This document shows positions 45,054 to 53,056 of a stretch of 64,000 bases of DNA, one piece after another. The position numbers and the translations under genes are program-made. This DNA comes from Cyanobium sp. Cruz-8D1 (GTDB lineage: Bacteria > Cyanobacteriota > Cyanobacteriia > PCC-6307 > Cyanobiaceae). Under the pieces are notes generated by a model. The model saw only the letters and a program-made list of their open reading frames with translations, was not told where the DNA came from and ran no database searches. Within the stretch, counting starts at the first letter, position 1. Each line of letters starts with the position of its first letter. The stretch spans positions 62,001 to 126,000 of the forward strand of contig NZ_JAGQCD010000008.1 of the NCBI RefSeq assembly GCF_024345975.1, given 5' to 3'.

Positions 45054-47309
45054 TCAAACCGCCAACGCCAACTCCGGCACGAACGCCGCCGGAATCGCCC
45101 GCTGCAGCCGCCAACGGATCGCCATCGGCCGCTCGCCCTCGTGGCTCACGTAATCCGCGAACCCCAGGCACAGAAACGGCAGCGTCACCCCACCGCGCTT
45201 GCTTTCCTCCCGCACGAACAGCATCACCCTGCTGCCACGCTCCACATGGTGGATGTAGCGCTGGCCGGTGGCGGACGCTTCCCGGGTGAGGCTCTGGCTC
45301 TCCCAGTGGAACTCCCAGGGGGAGATGGCGTAGTCGTTGTAGCGGGTGCTGGGGGAGAACAGCCGCTCACTCTTCTTGAGGGTGATGAAGAAGACGTCGC
45401 ACTGGGTGGTTTCATCGAATAACACCCCCTCGCGGCCGGGGAAAGGGCGGGCCTCGTTCAACAACCCGAAGGCGGCGAACACCTCGGCGCGGGAGTAGCG
45501 GCCGTGGAGTTTGAGGGGGATGGGGGGCGGATCGGTGCGGCCCCAGTCGAGCGGTTCCACCAGGTGGTCGGTGCGCTCAAGAAGCAGCGCGAACAGCTCC
45601 ACCAGCTCGGCGCGCAGGTCGGCGGCAGCCCAGAGCCGGACGAGGGCCTCGGCCAGGGGCAGGTGCTGCCGGCCGCTGCCCCAGAGCTGGGCCATCAGCA
45701 TGCGCCAGCTGCGCTCGGTGACGGGATCGAAACCCGCCGGATCGGGCGCGAGGTGCCGCTGCAGCTGATCCGCCAGCCAGCGCATCCGCTCGGGGTCGTC
45801 CAGATGCAGCAGCCCCCCGGCGATCCCCCGCCCCAGCCGCTCCTCATCGCCGGTGGCCTCCGCCGCCGCCAACCACCCCAACTCCCGCTGCAACAACGCC
45901 CACGACCCCGCCACCTTGTAAAACTCCCTCAGCTCCATCCCAAGCCCCTCCAGCAACGCCGCCAGCGAACAACGCCCGAGGCGGCGAGCTTCGGCGAGCA
46001 GCTGGGGCCGGCGCGTGGGCAGCGACTCGCGCAGGTTGGCCAGCACACGCTCGCTCGACACCCGATCGAGCTGCAGGCTGCAGCCGGCCGGCAGGAAGGG
46101 AAACCCTCCTTTGATTTGCTGTTCCAGCTGGTCGCGCGTGCCGCCGAGCAGGGCGCGGTAGCGCAGGTCGAAGCGGAAGCTCCGGTGGGCCTGGCCGATG
46201 AAATCGAGCACCGTGAGGCAGCTTTTGCCCCGGCAGAGGCGCAGACCGCGGCCGAGCTGCTGCAGGAACACGATCGCACTCTCGGTGGGCCGCAGGAACA
46301 GCACCGTGTCGATCTCGGGGATGTCGAGGCCTTCGTTGAACAGGTCGACGGCGAAGAGGATCTGCAGCTCGCCGGTTCGCAGGCGGCGGATCTGCTCGGC
46401 GCGCTGCTCCCGCGGGCTTGAGGCATCCAGGGCGGCGGCGCGCAGGCCGGCGGCCACGAGCTTGCGGGCCATCTAATGGGCGTGCTCCACGCTCACGCAG
46501 AAGCCCAGGGCCCGCATCGAATCCAGGTTGGTGACCTTGTCTGCCAGTTCCCGCAGGATCAGCCGCAGGCGCAGGCGGGCGTCGTCGGCGGTGTGGAGGT
46601 TGGAGAGGGCCTCGCTGGCGTAGCCGTTGCGGCGCCATTCGATCTGGGAGAGATCGGTGCCGTCGTGGAGGCCGAAGTAGTGGAAGGGGCAGAGCAGGCC
46701 CTGCTCCAACGCGCTCCAGAGGCGCAGCTCAGCGGCGATGCGGCCGTCAAACCAATGGAGGATGTCCTCACCGCCGGTGCGCTCGGGGGTGGCGGTGAGG
46801 CCCAGCAGCAGCACGGGCGCCAGGTGGCGCAGCCAGCGCTCGTAGCTGGCGGAGGCGGCGTGGTGGAACTCATCGACGATCACCACGTCGAACGTGTCCG
46901 GCGCCAGGCCCGCCGGATCCAGCCCAGCGAGCGACTGCACCGAGGCGAACACATGGCGCCACTGGCTGGGGCGCTGGCCATCCACCAGCAGTTCACCGAA
47001 GGAGCCATCGCGCAGCACCTGGCGGAAGGTGGCGAGGCTCTGCTGCAGGATCTCGCGCCGGTGGGCCACGAACAGCAGGCTGGGGTGACCCGGACCAGCC
47101 TGGCGGGCGTAATCGAGGGCGGCGATCACGGTTTTGCCCGTGCCGGTGGCGGCCACCACCAGGTTGCGCCAGCGGCCATGGAGGCTGCGCTCGGCCGACA
47201 GCTTGTCGAGGATCTCCTGCTGGTAGGCGTAGGGGCGGATGTGTTGTTGCGAGGGCTGTCTTGACTTGGCTGCAGAAACCAGAGGACTCCCTACGGAAGC
47301 CCTGATCAC
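45054..47309 (-). pseudogene. SF2 helicase with DUF3427 C-terminal domain, in-frame amber codon
   Basis: Large DEAD-like helicase of the DUF3427 family, found in defence islands. From GTG 47309: YQQEILDKL, Walker A VVAATGTGKT, DEFHHAAS (Walker B), LGLTATPERTGG and QLGRGLRLCRGKSCLTVLDF (motif VI region), then the DUF3427 end. A TAG at 46473-46475 interrupts the frame between VEHAH and MARKL, where homologues usually have an aromatic residue; the next codon is ATG in the same frame. The N-terminal PLD-like nuclease domain common in this family is absent. Either a nonsense mutant or two separately started halves. Confidence 0.8.
46473..46475 (-). other. in-frame amber stop followed at once by ATG
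   Basis: Forward CTA at 46473-46475 reads TAG on the minus strand, followed directly by ATG (46472-46470). Frame and conserved sequence continue unchanged on both sides, so a single base substitution explains it. The flanking ORFs are 46473-47441 and 45054-46472. Confidence 0.85.
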
Positions 47310-47379
47310 CCCTCCCCCTAACTGACCCAGCCAAAACCGCTCAAAATCGGCAATCCTGGAGGCAGCCGTACGAATCCCG

Positions 47380-47838
47380 ATGCCCCTCCGCTCGGCCACT
47401 GAATTCCCGATCACGCCAGATCCAGAGGCTCTGGAGGGCACCTACCAGGACTGTCGGGCGGCCCTGGTGTCGGCCAACCGCTCCCGAGGCGTGCTCAAGG
47501 CCCAAAGCGACCGGCGGGGGGTGGTGATCGCGGAGCTGCAACGGGAGCTGGTGGAGCTGGAGATGGATCTGGCCGATGAGGCCCGGGCCAAGGCTCGGCT
47601 CCATGCTCTCAACGCCAAGCTCGGCAGCGTGATCCGCGAGCTGGAGGAAACGGGCGATGCGATGGTGGGCCTGATCGACGAGAGCGAGCGCCAAAGTGGC
47701 TTCTGGCTCGTGGAGATGTTCCGCCGTTTGGTTCAGCAGGCCAGGCGCTGGCGCCAGGTGAAGGCCAAGGCTGTTGCGCTGGCGGCAGAAGCGGCCGAGG
47801 CGAGCACTGCCGCGAGCCAGCTCGGAGGAAAGCCATGA
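47380..47838 (+). CDS. coiled-coil protein of unknown function
   Basis: 152 residues rich in Glu, Ala, Arg and Leu. Residues 30-90 look like a long coiled coil (LKAQSDRRGVVIAELQRELV, LEMDLADEARAKARLHALN), followed by a helix with LVEMFRRLVQQARRWRQVK. It diverges from the helicase gene and overlaps the next gene as ATGA (47835-47838). The family is not recognised; its position upstream of hsdM suggests, but does not prove, an accessory role. Confidence 0.6.
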   Translation: MPLRSATEFPITPDPEALEGTYQDCRAALVSANRSRGVLKAQSDRRGVVIAELQRELVELEMDLADEARAKARLHALNAKLGSVIRELEETGDAMVGLIDESERQSGFWLVEMFRRLVQQARRWRQVKAKAVALAAEAAEASTAASQLGGKP

Positions 47839-48215
47839 GCGCGGGCCCGTCGATCGCTGATTTGCTGGAGCAGAGCCACCGTGATCTGGCGGGCACCGAT
47901 GCCCGGGTGTACCGCCGGGTGGCTGACCATCTGCAGCGCTCCAGCGCTGCCCTCCACGACCTCCAGGATCCACAGTCTGGGGGAACCCAGGACCCGAAAG
48001 CCTTGCTGGGCAAGGGGAGTTTCCTGCAACAGCCCGCGGCCAGCCTCAAGCGGCTGTGCAAAGTGCATGGCATCAAGGGGTACTCCAAGTTGCAAAAGGC
48101 CGCTCTGGCCCACCTGCTGGAACGCCATGGCGTGACCCCACCGCCGCCGCCGTTGGAGAGTTTCACGAAGAAGGAGTTGATTGCGCTGGTGCGGCAGTTG
48201 CTGGGGAAGGGGTAG
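47835..48215 (+). CDS. SAP/Rho-N-like domain protein of unknown function
   Basis: 126 residues. The C-terminal half has two helix-turn-helix repeats of the SAP/Rho-N kind, LCKVHGIKGYSKLQKAALAH with LLERHG and then FTKKELIALVRQLLG, separated by a proline run. Such domains bind nucleic acid. It is translationally coupled to the coiled-coil gene and ends 86 bases before hsdM. Confidence 0.6.
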   Translation: MSAGPSIADLLEQSHRDLAGTDARVYRRVADHLQRSSAALHDLQDPQSGGTQDPKALLGKGSFLQQPAASLKRLCKVHGIKGYSKLQKAALAHLLERHGVTPPPPPLESFTKKELIALVRQLLGKG

Positions 48216-48301
48216 ACGATCGCCCCGCACCTGCCCGACTACCCCCCAAACCGCCCCAACTGCAGGCAGACTCCCCTCAGTGGTGACCACCTGATCCCTC
48301 G

Positions 48302-50113
48302 ATGCCCGATCAGGACCAGCTGAACGACTTCCTCGAAGCCCTGGAAGAGGTCGGCAGTCCCGCCAAGAACCTGGCCCTACGCGAGGCCCTCGGCTGGGAG
48401 GAGCCCCTCTACGAGGAGGTGAAGGCGGAACTGGTGGCCAAGGGGATCGTGAAACGCGGCCAGGGCCGCAGCGACACCTTGTTCCTTGCTTACGCCGAAC
48501 CGGTGGTGCAACAGGCCACGCAAGCCAAAGCCCCCCGCAAGGGGAAAGCCTCCGCCAACGGCATCACCAAAGACAAATCCCTCGAATCCTGGATCTGGGA
48601 CGCCGCCTGCTCGATCCGCGGCGCCAAGGACGCGCCGAAATACAAGGACTACATCCTGCCGCTGATCTTCACCAAGCGGCTCTGCGATGTATTCGACGAC
48701 GAGCTGAACCGCATCGCCGCCGAGGTGGGTTCGCGCCAGAAGGCGTTCCAGCTGGTGGCCGCTGATCACAAGCTGGTGCGCTTCTACCTGCCGCTGGTGC
48801 CGGACGACCCGGAGCAGCCGGTGTGGAGCGTGATCCGCATGTTGGCTGACAAGATCGGCGAAGGGGTCACCACCCAGATGCGGGCCATCGCCCGGGAGAA
48901 CCCGCTGCTGCAGGGCATCATCGATCGGGTGGACTTCAACGCCACCACCCACGGCCAGCGCGACCTCGAGGACGACCGCCTCTCGAATCTGATCGAGGCG
49001 ATCAGCACCAAGCGCCTGGGGCTGGGCGACGTGGAGGCCGACATCATCGGCAAGAGCTACGAATACCTGATCCGCAAGTTCGCCGAGGGCAGCGGCCAGA
49101 GCGCTGGTGAGTTCTATACCCCGCCTGAGGTGGGCAGCATCATGAGCAAGGTGCTGCAGCCGGGGCCCGGCATGGAGATCTACGACCCCTGCTGCGGCTC
49201 CGGCGGCCTGCTGGTGAAGTGCGAAATCGCCATGGAAGAGAGCGTGCGGGGCTCGAACGGCGCCGCCATCGCACCGCTGAAATTGTTCGGCCAGGAGTAT
49301 GTGCCCGAAACCTGGGCGATGGCAAACATGAACATGATCATCCACGACCTGGAGGGCCAGATCGAGATCGGCGACACATTCAAGAAACCCTGGTTCAAAA
49401 ACTCAGCGGGCAAACTGCGCACGTTTGATCGCGTCGTGGCCAATCCAATGTGGAACCAGGACATGTTCACCGAGGCCGACTACGACAGCGACGAATTCGA
49501 TCGGTTTCCACCGGGGGCCGGTTTCCCCGGCAAGTCGTCGGCGGACTGGGGCTGGGTGCAGCACATGCACGCCAGCCTCAACGCCAGCGGCCGCGCTGCC
49601 GTGGTGCTCGACACCGGCGCAGCCTCCCGCGGCTCGGGCAATGCCGGGACCAACAAGGAAAAGATTGTGCGCCAGTGGTTCGTTGAGCACGACCTGATCG
49701 AGAACGTGCTCTACCTGCCTGAAAATCTCTTCTACAACACCACGGCTCCAGGCATCGTGCTGTTCCTGAACAAGGCCAAACCAGAGGAGCGCAAGGGCAA
49801 GGTGTTCCTGGTGAACGCCAGCCAGGTGTTCGAAAAGGGTGATCCCAAGAACTTCATCCCTGATGCAGGCATCCAGCGGATTGCCGGCACCCTGATCGGC
49901 TGGCAGGAAGAGGAGAAACTCAGCCGCATCGTCGATCACGCTGAGCTGAAGAAGAACGACTTCAACATCTCCCCCAGCCGCTACATCCACACCAGCGACG
50001 CTGAGTCCTATCGGCCGATTGCCGTGATCGTTGAGGAACTGAAGGTCATCGAAGCAGAGGCCCGGGAGACGGATAAGGCGTTGAAGGTGATTTTGGAGAA
50101 GCTCGGGGTATGA
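48302..50113 (+). CDS. hsdM: type I restriction-modification methyltransferase subunit
   Basis: N6-adenine methyltransferase subunit, 603 residues. An N-terminal winged-helix-like segment (about 1-75) precedes the HsdM N-terminal helical domain (ESWIWDAACSIRGAKDAPKY, then FTKRLCDVFDDELN). The SAM domain has GEFYTPPEVGSIMSKV, motif I YDPCCGSGGLLVK and catalytic motif IV VVANPMWNQDMF (NPxW form). It is the first gene of a seven-gene operon and overlaps hsdS as ATGA. Confidence 0.95.
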   Translation: MPDQDQLNDFLEALEEVGSPAKNLALREALGWEEPLYEEVKAELVAKGIVKRGQGRSDTLFLAYAEPVVQQATQAKAPRKGKASANGITKDKSLESWIWDAACSIRGAKDAPKYKDYILPLIFTKRLCDVFDDELNRIAAEVGSRQKAFQLVAADHKLVRFYLPLVPDDPEQPVWSVIRMLADKIGEGVTTQMRAIARENPLLQGIIDRVDFNATTHGQRDLEDDRLSNLIEAISTKRLGLGDVEADIIGKSYEYLIRKFAEGSGQSAGEFYTPPEVGSIMSKVLQPGPGMEIYDPCCGSGGLLVKCEIAMEESVRGSNGAAIAPLKLFGQEYVPETWAMANMNMIIHDLEGQIEIGDTFKKPWFKNSAGKLRTFDRVVANPMWNQDMFTEADYDSDEFDRFPPGAGFPGKSSADWGWVQHMHASLNASGRAAVVLDTGAASRGSGNAGTNKEKIVRQWFVEHDLIENVLYLPENLFYNTTAPGIVLFLNKAKPEERKGKVFLVNASQVFEKGDPKNFIPDAGIQRIAGTLIGWQEEEKLSRIVDHAELKKNDFNISPSRYIHTSDAESYRPIAVIVEELKVIEAEARETDKALKVILEKLGV

Positions 50114-51279
50114 ACGCCTGGCAAACATGCGCCGTGCCCGATTCGTTCGTTAAGAACAAGGTCGGTCGGCGAAACCAAATTCCGGCGAAGGACATCGCAG
50201 AGGTTGGTCGCTTCCCGGTCGTCGACCAAGGGCAGAAGTTCGTTGCCGGTTACTGCGATGACGAAAGTAGAGTCATCGACTTCGACCTGCCGCTGATTAT
50301 TTTCGGCGACCACACGCGCTGCTTAAAATACGTCGACTTCCCATTCGTCCTTGGCGCTGACGGAACCAAGGTTCTCCTGCCGAACAGGAAGCTCTACGAC
50401 CCGAGGTTCTACTACTTTGCTTTGTTGGCGCTAGAGATCCCTAGTCGTGGCTACAATCGCCACTTCACAAGTCTCAACGAACGCAGCCTCCCTCTCCCCC
50501 CACTCCCCGAGCAGAAGAAGATCGCGCACATCCTTTCGGCGGTGCAGCGAGCGATCGAATCGCAGGAGCGGATCATTCTGACCACCACCGAGCTGAAAAA
50601 GGCCCTCATGCACAAGCTCTTCACTGAAGGGCTGCGTGGGGAGCCTCAAAAGCAGACGGAGATTGGGCTTGTTCCCGAGAGTTGGGAGTTAGTGGAGTTG
50701 GCTGAAGTCGCCATGATCGAGCGAGGCAAATTTTCCCATCGTCCACGCAACGAGCCCCGTTTCTATGGAGGCGAGTATCCCTTTGTTCAAACTGGCGACG
50801 TCTCCAACTGCGACGGCTATGTTCGTTCATATACGCAAACGTTGAACGAGGACGGACTTGCCATCAGTAAGATGTTTCCTGCAGGCACGATTCTCATCAC
50901 GATAGCCGCCAACATAGGCTTCACCGGAATTCTGATGTTTGATTCCGCCTGCCCAGACAGCCTCATCGGAATTACGCCGGAGGAGAACATACACACTGAG
51001 TTCCTGAACTACTACTTGATCACACAACAGACGGAGATGGACCGTCTCGCTCCAAAGGGCACGCAGAAGAACATTAACATTCAGTTTCTCAAACCTTGGC
51101 CGATCCTGATCCCTTCATTAGAGGAGCAAGCCGAAATAGCGGAAGCAATCTCCGCGACAGATCGGAAGATCGGACTGGCACGTCAGAAGTGTAGTGAACT
51201 GCGCAACCTATTTCGGACCCTCCTTCATGAATTGATGACCGCGACAACGCGCGTTCATAGTCTCCAACTCAAAGCATGA
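50110..51279 (+). CDS. hsdS: type I restriction-modification specificity subunit
   Basis: Target-recognition subunit, 389 residues, with two TRDs. The central conserved region LPPLPEQKKIAHILSAVQRA lies near residue 130 and the C-terminal one (IPSLEEQAEIAEAISATDRK) near 340. The second half is visibly richer in AT than hsdM, as expected for exchanged recognition domains. ATGA overlaps occur at both ends. Confidence 0.93.
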   Translation: MNAWQTCAVPDSFVKNKVGRRNQIPAKDIAEVGRFPVVDQGQKFVAGYCDDESRVIDFDLPLIIFGDHTRCLKYVDFPFVLGADGTKVLLPNRKLYDPRFYYFALLALEIPSRGYNRHFTSLNERSLPLPPLPEQKKIAHILSAVQRAIESQERIILTTTELKKALMHKLFTEGLRGEPQKQTEIGLVPESWELVELAEVAMIERGKFSHRPRNEPRFYGGEYPFVQTGDVSNCDGYVRSYTQTLNEDGLAISKMFPAGTILITIAANIGFTGILMFDSACPDSLIGITPEENIHTEFLNYYLITQQTEMDRLAPKGTQKNINIQFLKPWPILIPSLEEQAEIAEAISATDRKIGLARQKCSELRNLFRTLLHELMTATTRVHSLQLKA

Positions 51280-52505
51280 GTAGCCCCATCGCGTCCCGAG
51301 ATGAATCTGATCCTGGCGATCAAGTAATTCGGAAATTCCGCTATCAACATGCATATGGCGTGATCCTTTCAATTGTAATGATCAACAAGAGTCGTCCTTA
51401 CCGCGCGATTTGGTGTGAGCAGCACGAAGATCTTCTGGCCGAAAGAGAAGATGGTTGCTTTGATGCCGTTCAAGTGAAAACCCGTAAAGCCGAAACTGGA
51501 ACATGGAATCTGACTGATGAGGCATTTACCAAGAGTGTCTATCGTTTCATTATGTTGGATAGCAAGTTCCCAGGAAGGATCATGCGATTCTACTTTGTAT
51601 CCAACGCAGAGTATTCAAATTCTGATTCGAAGAGGAGCTCCCATCTAAGCCCGGTGAAACTCGTTGGTGCAATACGCTCTTTGGCCAACCACTGTGATCT
51701 TGAGGGTAATAGAGCAAAAGGATTTGAGGCATTGAGGTCGGCAATCAAATGCGACGCGGATATGCTGTTCTCAGTGCTGTCACGAATTGAGTTGGTGGTT
51801 GGCCCAACTGAGAATGCCTTTGAGGATGAGATTTGCCATACCCACCTTCCGAATCTCGCGGATTGCCAGGGATTGACGCCGCGTTCACTTGCAAAAGTCC
51901 TGAATGCTCTTATCAGCCTAGTTGAGATTGCTGCCGATGTGAAATGTGCCGACCCTATGCGTCATTGTGTCGGCATAACTTCATCTGGCGAAGATGATCC
52001 TGTTGTTCTCGGGAAGAGAATTCTACCTGCGGACATCTTCCATGCCATACGAGGAGCTTGTGATCTTGGGGTTCAGTATCCATCAGAACTTGCAACTCTG
52101 AATTTGAATTCCGGTGAAACTGTTCGTAGTGTCCTCAAGCAGAAGTTAGAGCGGGGTGGTCTCTGGGATCAGTTCGAAGTCATGCGTAGAAAGACTCTCA
52201 TTGCTGAAGCTGCTCTATTAGAAGTCGCAACAAGGACTGCAGAGGGGAAACAGATGGTATCCCAGGTTGAAAACGTTGTTTTGTCGGAGTGCGCTGAAGC
52301 CAGACTGAGAGTCTCTACTCTGACGAATCCACTAGGTCCCCACATGCTAATTGACCTACAAGACCGCTTGGGTCGAATAGCGAGGGATGCTCCGGCGAAA
52401 GTCAATTACCAGCCCTACGAAGTGCTGGTCGGAGTCGCGGGCTTACTGACGGATGCCTGCCAAGTCTGGTGGAGTGACAGGTTTGACCTAGAGGGCAAAC
52501 AATGA
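51276..52505 (+). CDS. Cap4/DUF4297-like dsDNA nuclease, probable ABC-3C effector
   Basis: 409 residues. The N-terminal domain resembles the DUF4297/Cap4 dsDNA endonuclease: GDQVIRKFRYQHAYGVILSI, RAIWCEQHEDLLAE and the PD-(D/E)xK core CFDAVQVKTRKAE near residues 60-73 (D-x2-QVK). The rest (about 240-400, helical, ILPADIFHAIRGACDLGVQ) fits the effector C-terminal domain of ABC three-component systems. No CD-NTase is nearby, so a CBASS role is not supported. It starts by ATGA overlap with hsdS and has low GC. Confidence 0.75.
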   Translation: MSSPIASRDESDPGDQVIRKFRYQHAYGVILSIVMINKSRPYRAIWCEQHEDLLAEREDGCFDAVQVKTRKAETGTWNLTDEAFTKSVYRFIMLDSKFPGRIMRFYFVSNAEYSNSDSKRSSHLSPVKLVGAIRSLANHCDLEGNRAKGFEALRSAIKCDADMLFSVLSRIELVVGPTENAFEDEICHTHLPNLADCQGLTPRSLAKVLNALISLVEIAADVKCADPMRHCVGITSSGEDDPVVLGKRILPADIFHAIRGACDLGVQYPSELATLNLNSGETVRSVLKQKLERGGLWDQFEVMRRKTLIAEAALLEVATRTAEGKQMVSQVENVVLSECAEARLRVSTLTNPLGPHMLIDLQDRLGRIARDAPAKVNYQPYEVLVGVAGLLTDACQVWWSDRFDLEGKQ

Positions 52506-53056
52506 GTCTGAAGACGATCTATCTTGCAGCAGAAATTGAGAATTCGGACGAGTTTCATCTCTCTCGACTACTCATTCTTCTCAAAGCGTGCGGAAAGCGA
52601 AGTAACAAGCCAGTGGATGGCATTATCAAGCTTGCGAAGCTCGATTTCCTGTTGCGCTACCCGAACTGTCTTGTCAGGGTCCTCCAAGAACTGGATAAGC
52701 ATGATCTCGCAGCAAGTATTTCCGAAGAGGATCGCAACACAATCGAGGCGCGGATGATCAGGTTCCGATTTGGGCCATGGGACGATCGATACAGAAGATG
52801 GATTGGGCTTCTGGTCGCAAGGCGATTAGCTCAAACATATCTTGATGGCCGTACAGTCAAAGTTCTCCTTACAGATAGTGGCCTGGAGTTGGCAGAGAGT
52901 CTTGGGAAAAGGAGCGAGTTTAAAGACCTGGCTGCTCGCAGTAAAATGATCTCAGACTGTGTGGGCACATATAGTGCAACTAATCTTAAAAACTTTGTTT
53001 ACAAGGTATTTCCTGAAATCACAACCATGAAATGGGGAGAGGAAATAGCGATATGA
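52502..53056 (+). CDS. ABC-3C-type middle component
   Basis: 184 residues, mainly helical with a winged-helix feel. The segment IIKLAKLDFLLRYPNCLVRV and the RYRRWIGLLVARRLAQTYLD region fit the middle component that sits between effector and ATPase genes in ABC three-component systems. It is overlapped by its neighbours as ATGA on both sides. The identification relies on order and motif, less on strong similarity. Confidence 0.65.
   Translation: MSLKTIYLAAEIENSDEFHLSRLLILLKACGKRSNKPVDGIIKLAKLDFLLRYPNCLVRVLQELDKHDLAASISEEDRNTIEARMIRFRFGPWDDRYRRWIGLLVARRLAQTYLDGRTVKVLLTDSGLELAESLGKRSEFKDLAARSKMISDCVGTYSATNLKNFVYKVFPEITTMKWGEEIAI

Noticed and set aside
37500-47400. Insertion sequence or integron as the cause of the repeated tails
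   Set aside because: No transposase or integrase frame, no terminal inverted repeats and no attC-like spacing were found; the repeats are helicase coding sequence.
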